Origin: Flavobacteriaceae bacterium
Lineage (GTDB): Bacteria > Bacteroidota > Bacteroidia > Flavobacteriales > Flavobacteriaceae
Assembly: GCA_024638165.1 (NCBI GenBank)
Contig: JAHEKV010000004.1
Coordinates: 340,022-404,021, forward strand
Direction of reading: 5' to 3'
Length of the DNA stretch: 64,000 bases
Position 1 is the stretch's first letter. Each line of letters begins with the position of its first letter. Shown in pieces: positions 55,119-63,717 of the stretch. Made by a program: the position numbers and the translations under genes. The notes beneath the pieces are model-generated. The model ran no database searches, was not told the origin of the DNA, and saw nothing but the letters and a program-made list of their open reading frames with translations.

Positions 55119-55910
55119 TTAGTTAATAGTCTTTGTGAAACTAGTTTCATAGATTTTCTTTCGATAATTCGAAACCGAGAAAACACCTTTCAAAGGACTA
55201 TATATAAAACACTCGTCTGCTCTTTGCAGTTCAAATGGAGTTAGAGCTGCTTCTTCAACAGTCACCCCCTTATCTTTCAATTGTTTTATAAACTGATTCC
55301 TTAACGTTAATCGAGTTACTCCCGTTGACTCTGCTGGAGTCTTTATTATATCCCCGAAACGAACGAATAGATATCCATTTGAGGTCTGTACAATTTCCTT
55401 TTTGTGATTAATCAATAGAACATCATCAAGTTGATGATCATTCATGTACCCTTTGGCGACATAAAATGCAGCTTGATTTTCTGAGGGTACCCCTGAAATA
55501 TAATCTGTTCCTAAAAACCCATCTTTAAAAAGGTCTAATTCTTTGAGAGATTTCGTACTAGAATAATCTTCTGGTAATCTTTCTAAATACATCGAAAACT
55601 CAGAAACTCCCTCATTTAAAAAAACCGTCCAATTCACTGCTACTTTTTCAAGGCTAACCTGATTAGCCTCGAGCAACTTATGAGTTTCAGAGATAAAAAA
55701 TTCTAGGGTATAACTGACAGGGATAGGTATTCGATAAATACGCATTGCGGCCATAAGTGAAAAGTAAAATGGCTCAATGGTACTCTCCTCTAGATCATCA
55801 GCGATAACGAGCTCATAAACCTTTATGGAATAACCCGAGACTAGGTCATTTAGGGAAAAAAAGGATTGCTCGGAATCAATTAATGACCCGTTAACATTAC
55901 AAATTTTCAT
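55119..55910 (-). CDS. Class-IV PLP aminotransferase
   Basis: PLP enzyme of 263 residues in the branched-chain aminotransferase / aminodeoxychorismate lyase group. The Schiff-base Lys is in FYVAKGYMND; the PLP-phosphate site is TSNGYLFVR and the TGVTRLTLR turn (TGxTR) binds the phosphate at about 200. It lacks some sequence typical of true BCAT, so it is closer to PabC-like lyases; substrate is undecided. It begins 16 bp after the START-like gene stop on the same strand. Confidence 0.82.
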   Translation of the reverse strand: MKICNVNGSLIDSEQSFFSLNDLVSGYSIKVYELVIADDLEESTIEPFYFSLMAAMRIYRIPIPVSYTLEFFISETHKLLEANQVSLEKVAVNWTVFLNEGVSEFSMYLERLPEDYSSTKSLKELDLFKDGFLGTDYISGVPSENQAAFYVAKGYMNDHQLDDVLLINHKKEIVQTSNGYLFVRFGDIIKTPAESTGVTRLTLRNQFIKQLKDKGVTVEEAALTPFELQRADECFIYSPLKGVFSVSNYRKKIYETSFTKTIN

Positions 55911-55926
55911 AGCAACTTAGAGTTAT

Positions 55927-56304
55927 TTATACTGAACCGATGATTTTCTTTAAATCATCAATTTGGTTCTCCCAAAGCATTTTAGTCTCATCAACTTCAT
56001 CATCTTCAGCAAAATCAATTACAAAGAGACTAACATCTTTAGTCAATTCATCAACAACAATACGCATTTCGAAATAGGTATCATCATCTTCAGAGTACAT
56101 CCATTTAAAACGAACAAACTCATCGGTCTTCTTTTTCAAAAGCAGGGCTTCTTCTTCAGACTCATCCCAAATAAAGATGAATTTTTCGCCACGTGAATTC
56201 ACGTTATCTGCATACCATTCAGATAATCCTGAAGGCGTTGCTATATAATTAAATAATAAAGATGGTGAGGCATGAACCACAAACTCAATTTCAAACTTCG
56301 TCAT
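55927..56304 (-). CDS. START-like domain protein (Bacteroidota type)
   Basis: Acidic protein of 125 residues with a helix-grip START/SRPBCC-like fold. The N-terminal strand and helix VVHASPSLLFNYIATPSGLSEWYAD is the usual beta1-alpha1-alpha2 region, and the final helix is long (ETKMLWENQIDDLKKIIG). Such proteins are known in Bacteroidota with no assigned role. Probably the first gene of an operon with the aminotransferase. Confidence 0.83.
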   Translation of the reverse strand: MTKFEIEFVVHASPSLLFNYIATPSGLSEWYADNVNSRGEKFIFIWDESEEEALLLKKKTDEFVRFKWMYSEDDDTYFEMRIVVDELTKDVSLFVIDFAEDDEVDETKMLWENQIDDLKKIIGSV

Positions 56305-56348
56305 GTTATCCTATTTAAAAGGCTATTGCGTCCAATTTAAATAAATTG

Positions 56349-56380
56349 TTGAGATTAAAAAAAATAATAAACTATATTTG
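56349..56380 (+). promoter_or_regulatory. Promoter of tRNA-Met
   Basis: TTG at 56349-56351, 21 nt, TATATTTG at 56373-56380, then 22 nt to the tRNA. Full match to the Bacteroidota promoter consensus. Confidence 0.82.
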
Positions 56381-56402
56381 CACCCTCTTAAAAACCACAA
56401 TT

Positions 56403-56476
56403 GGCGAGGTAGCTCAGGTGGTTAGAGCGCAGGATTCATAACCCTGAGGTCGGGGGTTCAATTCCCCCCCTCGCTA
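56403..56476 (+). tRNA. tRNA-Met(CAT), elongator type
   Basis: 74-nt tRNA without encoded CCA. The anticodon loop TTCATAA gives anticodon CAT between CAGGA and CCCTG (one A-C mismatch at the inner pair). Acceptor GGCGAGG pairs with CCTCGCT with a G-U at the end. It lacks the three G-C pairs below the anticodon seen in initiator tRNA, so elongator Met is favoured; tRNA-Ile2 with a modified C34 cannot be excluded from sequence. Confidence 0.93.
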
Positions 56477-56483
56477 CAATCTC

Positions 56484-56520
56484 AAAAACCGGATAGCTCA
56501 GGTAGCCATTCGGTTTTTTT
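56484..56520 (+). terminator. Terminator after tRNA-Met, with tRNA-like loop sequence
   Basis: Stem AAAAACCGGAT (56484-56494) with ATTCGGTTTTT (56508-56518) including one G-U pair, followed by T. The loop region reads AGCTCAGGTAGCC, like the D-arm start of a tRNA, and can fold further. Confidence 0.8.
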
Positions 56521-56540
56521 ATTCTCTAAATAAATCGAAA

Positions 56541-56566
56541 AAAAAAGCAGCCAAAAGGCTGCTTTT
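56541..56566 (-). terminator. Rho-independent terminator after the cold shock gene
   Basis: Stem AAAAGCAGCC / GGCTGCTTTT with loop AAAA; on the minus strand it is followed by a long T-run. Confidence 0.88.
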
Positions 56567-56589
56567 GATAACGCAATATATTAGATGTA

Positions 56590-56781
56590 TTAAATCAATT
56601 CAATATTGGCGGCTTGAGTACCTTTTTTTCCGGCCTCTTCTTCAAAAGAAACAGCGTCACCTTCGTTAATACGAAGTCCGCGTAAAGCAGTTACGTGAAC
56701 AAACACGTCTTCTCCTGTTTCATCATTGGTAATAAAACCAAAACCTTTGGTTTCATTGAAAAATTTTACTGTTCCAGTCAT
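56590..56781 (-). CDS. Cold shock protein (CspA family)
   Basis: RNA chaperone of 63 residues, one cold-shock domain. RNP1 KGFGFITN and RNP2 VFVHVTAL are complete. Usual opening MTGTVKFFNETKGFGF. It has its own terminator; a long upstream region (79 bp to purC) could carry a regulated 5' leader, with an imperfect TTCCTTTG box about 25-30 nt before the ATG. Confidence 0.95.
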   Translation of the reverse strand: MTGTVKFFNETKGFGFITNDETGEDVFVHVTALRGLRINEGDAVSFEEEAGKKGTQAANIELI

Positions 56782-56859
56782 AATAAATTTAATTCTGCTG
56801 CAAAGGAACGCTATTTCCCTGACAATAAATGATTTTCGACCAATTATCTCTAAAAAACT

Positions 56860-57813
56860 TTACAAGTTTTTTAAATAGGCGTTTACGTTATTTTCAATCC
56901 GCTCTTGTAAATCCTCGATATCCGCTTTGATAAATTTTTCAGCAGTGATTGCTTCGTACAACTCAATATAACGCTCAGATACTCCTTCAATATACTCATC
57001 ACTCATAGGTGGTAGCGCTTGTCCCTCAAGTCCTTGGAAATTGTTCTCAATCAACCAACGTCGAACAAATTCCTTTGACAGTTGCTTTTGAGGTGACCCA
57101 TTTCTTTGAAGCTCCTCATAGGTATCTGCATAAAAGTATCTAGATGAATCAGGAGTATGTACCTCATCTATTAAGACGATCTCTCCTTCATCGGTTTTTC
57201 CAAATTCGTACTTTGTATCTACTAAGAGGAGTCCTCTCTCCTTTGCAATTCGAGTGCCTTCTTCAAATAAAGTGCGAGTATATTTTTCAAGTACTAAATA
57301 GTCAGCTTCACTCACAATTCCTTTCGATAAAATCTCCTCTCTTGAGATATCTTCATCGTGATCTCCTTGTTCCGCTTTTGTCGCAGGAGTAATTATAGGT
57401 TCTGGAAAAGCATCATTTTCTTTTAGACCTTCGGGCAAGGCTACTCCACATAGCGTACGCTTGCCTTTGGCATATTCACGTGCAGAATGCCCGGCTAGAT
57501 ACCCACGAATGACCATTTCTACTTTAAAGGGTTCACACGCCTTTCCAATAGCAACATTAGGATCGGGAGTAGCAAGTAACCAATTCGGAACCTTATAAGA
57601 GGTGTCTTGGAGCATGCGTGTTGCAATCTGATTCAAAATTTGTCCCTTAAAAGGAATTCCTTTGGGCATAACAACGTCAAAAGCAGAAAGCCTATCGGTG
57701 GCAACCATCACTAACAATCCGTTATCTAGGGTATATACCTCTCTTACTTTTCCTCGGTAAACCGACTTTTGGCCTTTAAAATTAAAGTCGGTATGCATCA
57801 ATGTGTTCGTCAT
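56860..57813 (-). CDS. purC: SAICAR synthetase (PurC)
   Basis: Phosphoribosylaminoimidazole-succinocarboxamide synthase, step 8 of IMP synthesis; 317 residues in the long form. Motifs: [12 protein letters not shown] at the N-terminus, [17 protein letters not shown], the Mg/ATP DTKYEFG region and [12 protein letters not shown]. It starts 1 bp after the phoH stop, so the two form an operon, which is common in this phylum. Confidence 0.95.
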   Translation of the reverse strand: MTNTLMHTDFNFKGQKSVYRGKVREVYTLDNGLLVMVATDRLSAFDVVMPKGIPFKGQILNQIATRMLQDTSYKVPNWLLATPDPNVAIGKACEPFKVEMVIRGYLAGHSAREYAKGKRTLCGVALPEGLKENDAFPEPIITPATKAEQGDHDEDISREEILSKGIVSEADYLVLEKYTRTLFEEGTRIAKERGLLLVDTKYEFGKTDEGEIVLIDEVHTPDSSRYFYADTYEELQRNGSPQKQLSKEFVRRWLIENNFQGLEGQALPPMSDEYIEGVSERYIELYEAITAEKFIKADIEDLQERIENNVNAYLKNL

Positions 57814-57814
57814 C

Positions 57815-58777
57815 TTAATTCTGATGTTCTATGTTTTTATAGGCATCTATAACCTTCTTAACTAAGCGGTGGCGAATTACGTCTTTATCATCTAAATAAA
57901 CAATCCCAATTCCCTCGACTTTATTCAAGACAAGGAGCGCCTCTTTTAATCCTGATATTACTCTTCTTGGTAAATCAATTTGTCCAGGGTCCCCTGTGAG
58001 AAGAAACTTGGCATTCTTTCCCATCCGGGTAAGGAACATTTTCATTTGGGCGTGGGTCGTATTCTGAGCCTCGTCAAGAATGACAAAGGCACCGTCAAGG
58101 GTTCTTCCACGCATGAATGCCATAGGAGCAATTTGAATCACACCAGTCTCTAGATAATTCTCTAATTTCTCGGGAGGAATCATATCTCGTAGTGCATCAT
58201 ACAAAGGTTGCATATACGGATCTAACTTTTCTTTCAAATCTCCGGGTAAAAACCCCAAACTTTCTCCTGCTTCAACGGCAGGTCTAGTTAAAATGATTCT
58301 ACGCACTTGCTTTTCCTTAAGTGCCTTAACGGCAAGCGCAACCCCCGTATAGGTCTTACCGGTCCCCGCAGGACCAATAGCAAATACCATATCATTTTGT
58401 TGAACCGCCTCAACCAATCTTCTTTGATTTAGGGTTTGAGCTTTTATCTTTCGACCATTAACTCCGTGAACAAGGGTAGCATCTGATGATTCTGGTATAT
58501 CTTTGAGTGCAGTCACTTCAGAATCGTCTGAAGTAAGAATACGCTCGAGACTATTTTCATCTAGTCGGTTGTAGCGTGCAAAATGAGAGGTTAGCAAATC
58601 AAAACGCTTTTCGAATTCATCTAATACAGCTTCGTCACCGAAGGCCTTAACCTTGTTCCCACGGGCAACTATTTTTAGTTTTGGAAAATAATTCTTGAGA
58701 GAAGTTATCGTCTCATTGTTCATCCCAAAGAAGTCTTGGGCACTGATATCTGTAAGTTCAATGATGAGTTCGTTCAA
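57815..58777 (-). CDS. PhoH family protein
   Basis: Cytoplasmic P-loop ATPase-like protein of 320 residues. An N-terminal KH-like part (about 25-75) precedes the PhoH core: Walker [15 protein letters not shown] (about 131-144), Walker B VILDEAQN (about 232-239), [10 protein letters not shown] and the late [12 protein letters not shown]. Associated with phosphate or RNA metabolism; role here unknown. A TAAGTTTG -7 box lies upstream on the minus strand. Confidence 0.94.
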   Translation of the reverse strand: MNELIIELTDISAQDFFGMNNETITSLKNYFPKLKIVARGNKVKAFGDEAVLDEFEKRFDLLTSHFARYNRLDENSLERILTSDDSEVTALKDIPESSDATLVHGVNGRKIKAQTLNQRRLVEAVQQNDMVFAIGPAGTGKTYTGVALAVKALKEKQVRRIILTRPAVEAGESLGFLPGDLKEKLDPYMQPLYDALRDMIPPEKLENYLETGVIQIAPMAFMRGRTLDGAFVILDEAQNTTHAQMKMFLTRMGKNAKFLLTGDPGQIDLPRRVISGLKEALLVLNKVEGIGIVYLDDKDVIRHRLVKKVIDAYKNIEHQN

Positions 58778-58805
58778 AATATCTTTTCACTAATTTTACC
58801 TCAAA

Positions 58806-58813
58806 CAAACTTA
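58806..58813 (-). promoter_or_regulatory. Candidate -7 element of phoH-purC promoter
   Basis: TAAGTTTG on the minus strand, 28 nt before the phoH start, in the 79 bp divergent gap with the SAM-hydrolase-like gene. No clear -33 TTG. Confidence 0.45.
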
Positions 58814-58856
58814 GCCAAAATACCTACAGAGGAATCTATAATTCTATTAACAATTC

Positions 58857-59699
58857 ATGGCAGTAATCACCTTGACCACCGATTTTGGTCTAAAAGATCA
58901 CTTTATAGCTCAAGTAAAAGGAAGGATACTGACCTTAAACGCTTCGACAAGTATTGTTGATATCTCACATGAAATCAGTCCTTTTAATTTGAAAGAGGCT
59001 GCCTATGTAGTGAGAAACGCATACTCCGAATTTCCAGATAAGAGCATACATATCATCGGATTAAACAGCTCGATCACTCCTGGTGGCCGTCATGTTATTG
59101 TAAAAGCCAAAAATCACTTTTTCATAGCTGCAGATAACGGCATTATCCCTGCTATCGTCGGTTTGTCTAATATTGAGGAGGTAATCGAAATTACAGCATA
59201 CACCGATTTTTCAGATTTTGTAGAATTAGAGACCTTTAGTAAAGTGGCCACCCACCTACTAAAAGGCGGGTCATTAGCGCTACTTGGGAAAACGGTGGAA
59301 GACTTATACAATTACCCCGAGCAATACGGAATCCTTAGCGAGGATGCTAGTCAAATCTTTGGTGAAGTAATCTATATTGATCGATTCGGAAATCTGGTAA
59401 CGAATATCCGTAAGGTAGATGTTGAGGCGAGAAGATCAGGACGAAAAATACAGGTTCATCTTAGAAACCATCAAATTGAGCACATCTACGAAAACCTCAA
59501 TGATTTCTCCACAAGAGTAATCAAAGACGAATCGGCTAATAGGGCTGCATTAGGTAAAAAAATTGCTCATTACAACACTGCTGGCCACCTACAGATTAGT
59601 ATTTATAAAGGAGTACCCGGGTTGTCTGGGTCTGCCGAGACACTCTTAGGAATGCAAATAGGTTCAAGTGTTAACCTATTGTTTATAAGTGAAACTTAA
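58857..59699 (+). CDS. SAM hydroxide adenosyltransferase (DUF62 family)
   Basis: Protein of 280 residues of the SAM hydroxide adenosyltransferase / fluorinase-like fold, which hydrolyses SAM to adenosine and methionine. Seen are LTTDFGLKDHFIAQVKG at the N-terminus (Asp and Lys of the SAM site), VDISHEISPF, GLNSSITPGGRH, AADNGII, and in the C-terminal half IDRFGNLVTNI. The length fits. Biological role uncertain. 39 bp upstream of dnaN. Confidence 0.88.
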   Translation: MAVITLTTDFGLKDHFIAQVKGRILTLNASTSIVDISHEISPFNLKEAAYVVRNAYSEFPDKSIHIIGLNSSITPGGRHVIVKAKNHFFIAADNGIIPAIVGLSNIEEVIEITAYTDFSDFVELETFSKVATHLLKGGSLALLGKTVEDLYNYPEQYGILSEDASQIFGEVIYIDRFGNLVTNIRKVDVEARRSGRKIQVHLRNHQIEHIYENLNDFSTRVIKDESANRAALGKKIAHYNTAGHLQISIYKGVPGLSGSAETLLGMQIGSSVNLLFISET

Positions 59700-59726
59700 A
59701 TCGGTCGGCAAAACCTAGTTTTCAAA

Positions 59727-59734
59727 TATATTTG
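59727..59734 (+). promoter_or_regulatory. -7 element giving a predicted leaderless dnaN transcript
   Basis: TATATTTG ends 4 nt before the dnaN ATG. Its -33 box is not evident. Transcription start is expected at the start codon. Confidence 0.55.
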
Positions 59735-59738
59735 TGTT

Positions 59739-60857
59739 ATGAAATTTATAGTCTCAAGTTCTTATTTAAAGGACCACTTGCAAATATTAGGAGGAGTTAT
59801 TGCAACCAATAACACCCTGCCTATTTTAGATCATATTTTATTCGATTTAAAGGAATCAAGCTTAAAGCTAATCGCCTCAGATTTAGAAACCACCATCAGT
59901 GCAGAATTAGAGGTTGATTCTAGTGACTCTGGCGTAATTGCATTACCAGCAAAACTTCTTCTAGACACTCTAAAGACATTTGCTGAACAGCCTCTCACCT
60001 TTATCGTTTCAGACAATGGTACAGTAGAAATCAGTGCCGCAAATGGTAAGTACGCCTTAGCCTCTGCCGATGGCAATGATTTCCCAAAACCGGTAAGTCT
60101 GAACGAAGCCGAAGGTTTTGAAATCAAAGGAGATATTTTAGCTACAGCTATTTCTAAAACATTATTCGCTGCTGGTAATGATGATCTGAGACCTGTGATG
60201 AGTGGTGTATTATTTCAATGCGACCTTTCTAACATCACCTTTGTTGCCACAGACGCACATAAGTTAGTGAAGTATCGAAGAGACGATTGTCGTGCCAACT
60301 CAGCTGCCGAATTTATTATGCCGAAGAAGCCGTTAAATGTTCTTAAAAGCATTCTGGTTGGTCAAGACCAAAATGTTTCGGTTACCTATACAGACGTTAA
60401 TGCGAAGTTTAGCTTTGACAATATCGAAATTATCAGTCGTTTAATCGATGGCAAGTATCCTAATTACGAAGCAGTAATACCGAAAGAAAATCCGAACCTT
60501 TTAACGGTTTCAAGAGCGCAATTCCTAGCTTCAGTTCGAAGAGTTTCGATTTTCTCCAATAAGACTACTCACCAAATTCGTCTTAAAATGGCAGGTGCCG
60601 AAATCAACATTTCTGCGGAAGATGTTGATTATAGCAATAAGGCTGACGAGCGTTTGAGTTGTTCTTATCAAGGTGATGATCTTCAAATCGGATTTAATTC
60701 TCGCTTCTTAACCGAAATGCTTAACGCCCTTGATTGTGAGGATGTGCAATTAGCCATGAGCCTACCCAATAGAGCTGGATTACTGACACCTGTTGATGGT
60801 CTTGATGCCGGAGAAAGTATTACCATGCTTGTTATGCCGGTGATGCTAAACAGTTAA
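59739..60857 (+). CDS. dnaN: DNA polymerase III sliding clamp (beta subunit)
   Basis: Ring-shaped processivity clamp of the replisome, 372 residues in three similar domains (about 1-120, 121-245, 246-372). Recognisable segments: FIVSSSYLKDHLQILGGVI, LPILDHI, DAHKLVKYR and the C-terminal VMPVML hydrophobic pocket edge where partner proteins bind. No dnaA lies beside it. The mnmE start follows after one base. Confidence 0.96.
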   Translation: MKFIVSSSYLKDHLQILGGVIATNNTLPILDHILFDLKESSLKLIASDLETTISAELEVDSSDSGVIALPAKLLLDTLKTFAEQPLTFIVSDNGTVEISAANGKYALASADGNDFPKPVSLNEAEGFEIKGDILATAISKTLFAAGNDDLRPVMSGVLFQCDLSNITFVATDAHKLVKYRRDDCRANSAAEFIMPKKPLNVLKSILVGQDQNVSVTYTDVNAKFSFDNIEIISRLIDGKYPNYEAVIPKENPNLLTVSRAQFLASVRRVSIFSNKTTHQIRLKMAGAEINISAEDVDYSNKADERLSCSYQGDDLQIGFNSRFLTEMLNALDCEDVQLAMSLPNRAGLLTPVDGLDAGESITMLVMPVMLNS

Positions 60858-60858
60858 T

Positions 60859-62241
60859 ATGCTTTTCAACGATACCATTGCGGCAATAGCCACTGCACCA
60901 GGTGCAGGAGCTATTGCCGTAATTCGTTTATCAGGGCCCGATGCTATCGATCTCATAACCGATCATTTTAAGCCAGTAGGACACAAAAAAATAAGTGATC
61001 AAGATTCTCATACTATACATCTAGGGGATATTGTTTTCAATGATCAAATTATTGACCAAGCCTTAGTTAGTCTATTTAAAGCGCCGAGATCTTATACCGG
61101 TGAAAACGTGGTCGAAATTTCATGCCATGGGAGCACCTATATTCAGCAAACACTTTTAAATCAACTCGTTGCTACCAAACGTTGTAGAATTGCAGAACCT
61201 GGAGAATTTACTAAGCGTGCATTTCTGAATGGAAAAATGTCACTGACCACAGCTGAAGCGGTAGCTGATCTAATTTCTTCAGAAAGTGAAGCTGCACATC
61301 AGTTGGCCATCAACCAAATGAGAGGCGGATTTACAGAAGCACTTAAAGATCTTCGGTCTCAACTCATCCACATGGCTTCTATGATTGAACTAGAACTAGA
61401 TTTTTCAGGAGAAGATGTGATCTTCGCGAGTAGGGATGAATTGAAAAGTTTATTAGAAAAACTCAAACAAACCATTAAGGAGCTTCTAGATTCGTTTGCT
61501 TACGGCAACGCAATCAAACAAGGTGTTTCGGTAGCCTTACTAGGCGCACCCAATGCAGGTAAATCCACCTTATTAAATGCACTTTTAAATGAGGAGCGTG
61601 CAATTGTCAGTGATATTGCAGGTACGACAAGGGACACCATTGAGGATCGCTTAATTATTGACGGTATTCTGTTTCGATTTATTGATACCGCAGGCATTAG
61701 AGAAACTAGTGACCAAATTGAAAAGTTAGGAATCGTTCGATCTATTGAAAGTGCTCAAAAGGCGGATATCGTAATCCTACTCATAGACGCTGTATCTACA
61801 ACACAGAATGATCTTAGCACAACCATTTCATTACTTGACGATCATAATATTGATCGTTCAAGAACGATGATTCTGTTTAATAAGATCGACCTTAATCAAG
61901 ATTTAAATCTTGAGGTTCCTAAAAACATAGAGTTCTTAGCGCTATCGGCAAAAAATAAAATTGCCATTGATGACTTAAAGCACCAACTCGTACAACGAGT
62001 ATTACAAGGGAAAAACGGGGCAAACGAAACGGTCGTTAGTAATTCGAGACACTACGGAGCTTTGCACAATGCGCTACAAGAAATCTTCGAGTTAGAATCG
62101 GGCATCGCCCAAAATATTCCCAGTGATCTTTTTGCCATCTCACTTCGTAAAGTGATTCACCATTTAGGAGAGATTACGGGAGAGGTTAGCACCGATGATC
62201 TTTTAGGATCTATTTTCTCTAATTTCTGTATCGGAAAATAA
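60859..62241 (+). CDS. mnmE: tRNA modification GTPase MnmE (TrmE)
   Basis: GTPase of 460 residues that with MnmG adds the 5-carboxymethylaminomethyl group to U34 of several tRNAs. Folate-binding N-terminal domain (about 1-118, with APGAGAIAVIRLSGP), helical domain, and an inserted G domain (about 215-375): GAPNAGKSTLLN, DIAGTTRDT, DTAGI and NKID. The C-terminal FCIGK contains the catalytic Cys. Complete length. It ends 81 bp before the UDP-sugar dehydrogenase start. Confidence 0.96.
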   Translation: MLFNDTIAAIATAPGAGAIAVIRLSGPDAIDLITDHFKPVGHKKISDQDSHTIHLGDIVFNDQIIDQALVSLFKAPRSYTGENVVEISCHGSTYIQQTLLNQLVATKRCRIAEPGEFTKRAFLNGKMSLTTAEAVADLISSESEAAHQLAINQMRGGFTEALKDLRSQLIHMASMIELELDFSGEDVIFASRDELKSLLEKLKQTIKELLDSFAYGNAIKQGVSVALLGAPNAGKSTLLNALLNEERAIVSDIAGTTRDTIEDRLIIDGILFRFIDTAGIRETSDQIEKLGIVRSIESAQKADIVILLIDAVSTTQNDLSTTISLLDDHNIDRSRTMILFNKIDLNQDLNLEVPKNIEFLALSAKNKIAIDDLKHQLVQRVLQGKNGANETVVSNSRHYGALHNALQEIFELESGIAQNIPSDLFAISLRKVIHHLGEITGEVSTDDLLGSIFSNFCIGK

Positions 62242-62250
62242 TTGGTATTT

Positions 62251-62265
62251 GGTTACACTGTAACC
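62251..62265. repeat. Perfect 15-bp dyad upstream of the UDP-sugar dehydrogenase gene
   Basis: GGTTACA C TGTAACC. It overlaps and follows a TTTG (62248-62251) that may be a -33 box, with TACCTTAT (62270-62277) 18 nt later as a weak -7 box. There is no T-run. Candidate operator for the sugar genes. Confidence 0.5.
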
Positions 62266-62322
62266 GAAGTACCTTATGAAACCTCAGTATTAACTACCTT
62301 TACTCCGCTATTTATTTTAAAC

Positions 62323-63717
62323 ATGAAAGCAATTAAAAACATATGCTGTATCGGTGCCGGTTACGTTGGAGGACCAACCATGACGGTCATCGCATCACAG
62401 TGTCCTGAGATAACGGTCAATGTAGCAGATATTAATCCTGAGCGTATTGCGCTTTGGAATCATGATGATTTAGAACAGCTTCCCGTATACGAGCCAGGCC
62501 TTGCTGAGCTTGTGGGTCAGCAGCGTGGTAAGAACCTATTCTTCACCACCGAGGTAGAGCGTGCCATTGAAGAAGCAGATATCATCTTTATTTCGGTTAA
62601 CACCCCTACCAAGACTTATGGTAAGGGAAAAGGGCAAGCAGCAGATCTTAAATACATTGAGCTATCAGCTCGAACCATAGCCAAGGTCGCTACTACCGAC
62701 AAGATTGTGGTTGAGAAGTCTACCCTACCGGTTCGTACCGCCCAGGCCCTTAAAAATATTTTAGAGAACACCGGTAACGGGGTAAAGTTTGAGATTCTAT
62801 CGAATCCTGAGTTTTTAGCAGAGGGTACCGCCATTGATGATCTGCTTAATGCTGATCGTGTACTTATTGGTGGAGATAACACTCCTTCAGGGAAAGCGGC
62901 TAAAGACGCACTCTCTTCTATTTATGAGCACTGGTTACCTAAAGAGCGCATCTTACAGACTAATGTATGGTCTTCAGAGCTTTCAAAGCTTGTTGCTAAT
63001 GCCTTTTTAGCGCAGCGTGTATCGTCGATTAATGCGATCTCTGCCCTTTGTGAAAAAACCGATGCCAATGTGGACGAAGTCGCTAAGGCTATTGGGCTTG
63101 ACTCTCGTATTGGTCCAAAGTTTTTAAAGTCTTCGGTAGGTTTCGGGGGATCTTGTTTTCAAAAGGACATTCTTAACCTAGTATACATTGCTCGTAGTTA
63201 CGGGCTTACTGAAGTAGCTGATTACTGGGAACAGGTAATTATCATGAATGATCATCAAAAGCGCCGCTTTGCCGATCATATCATCTCTAGTCTATACAAT
63301 ACCGTTTCAGGCAAGAAGATTGCTTTTTACGGGTGGGCCTTTAAAAAGGACACCAACGATACCCGTGAATCTGCAGCCATCTATGTTGCTGATGCGCTGA
63401 TTGAAGAACGGGCAGATATTACCGTTTACGATCCTAAGGTATCTAGAGCTCAAATGCTGAGCGATCTGAATTACCTAGGTACACGAAGCCCAGAGGAGAA
63501 TGAACGTTACTTAACTGTGGTTAATGATCCTTACGAAGCAGCTGATAAGGCGCATGCCATTGCCGTACTTACCGAGTGGGATGAGTTTAAAGGATATGAT
63601 TACGCTCGCATTTTTAATAAGATGCTCAAGCCAGCCTTTATCTTCGATGGTAGACGACTGCTTGATAAAACCGGCCTTAAAGAACAAGGGTTTAAAGTTT
63701 ATACTATAGGAGAATGA
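62323..63717 (+). CDS. UDP-glucose 6-dehydrogenase family protein
   Basis: NAD-dependent UDP-sugar dehydrogenase of 464 residues that oxidises UDP-glucose to UDP-glucuronate. The Rossmann motif [12 protein letters not shown] opens the protein (from ATG 62323, chosen over the longer ORF start), the substrate site [15 protein letters not shown] and the catalytic Cys in [10 protein letters not shown] are intact, and the C-terminal NAD domain is complete. Codon use is richer in CGT, GAG, CAG, AAG and ACC than in its neighbours. Its stop overlaps the next start (ATGA). Confidence 0.93.
   Translation: MKAIKNICCIGAGYVGGPTMTVIASQCPEITVNVADINPERIALWNHDDLEQLPVYEPGLAELVGQQRGKNLFFTTEVERAIEEADIIFISVNTPTKTYGKGKGQAADLKYIELSARTIAKVATTDKIVVEKSTLPVRTAQALKNILENTGNGVKFEILSNPEFLAEGTAIDDLLNADRVLIGGDNTPSGKAAKDALSSIYEHWLPKERILQTNVWSSELSKLVANAFLAQRVSSINAISALCEKTDANVDEVAKAIGLDSRIGPKFLKSSVGFGGSCFQKDILNLVYIARSYGLTEVADYWEQVIIMNDHQKRRFADHIISSLYNTVSGKKIAFYGWAFKKDTNDTRESAAIYVADALIEERADITVYDPKVSRAQMLSDLNYLGTRSPEENERYLTVVNDPYEAADKAHAIAVLTEWDEFKGYDYARIFNKMLKPAFIFDGRRLLDKTGLKEQGFKVYTIGE

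Noticed and set aside
56403..56476. Initiator tRNA-fMet
   Set aside because: The anticodon stem does not have the three consecutive G-C pairs required for an initiator.
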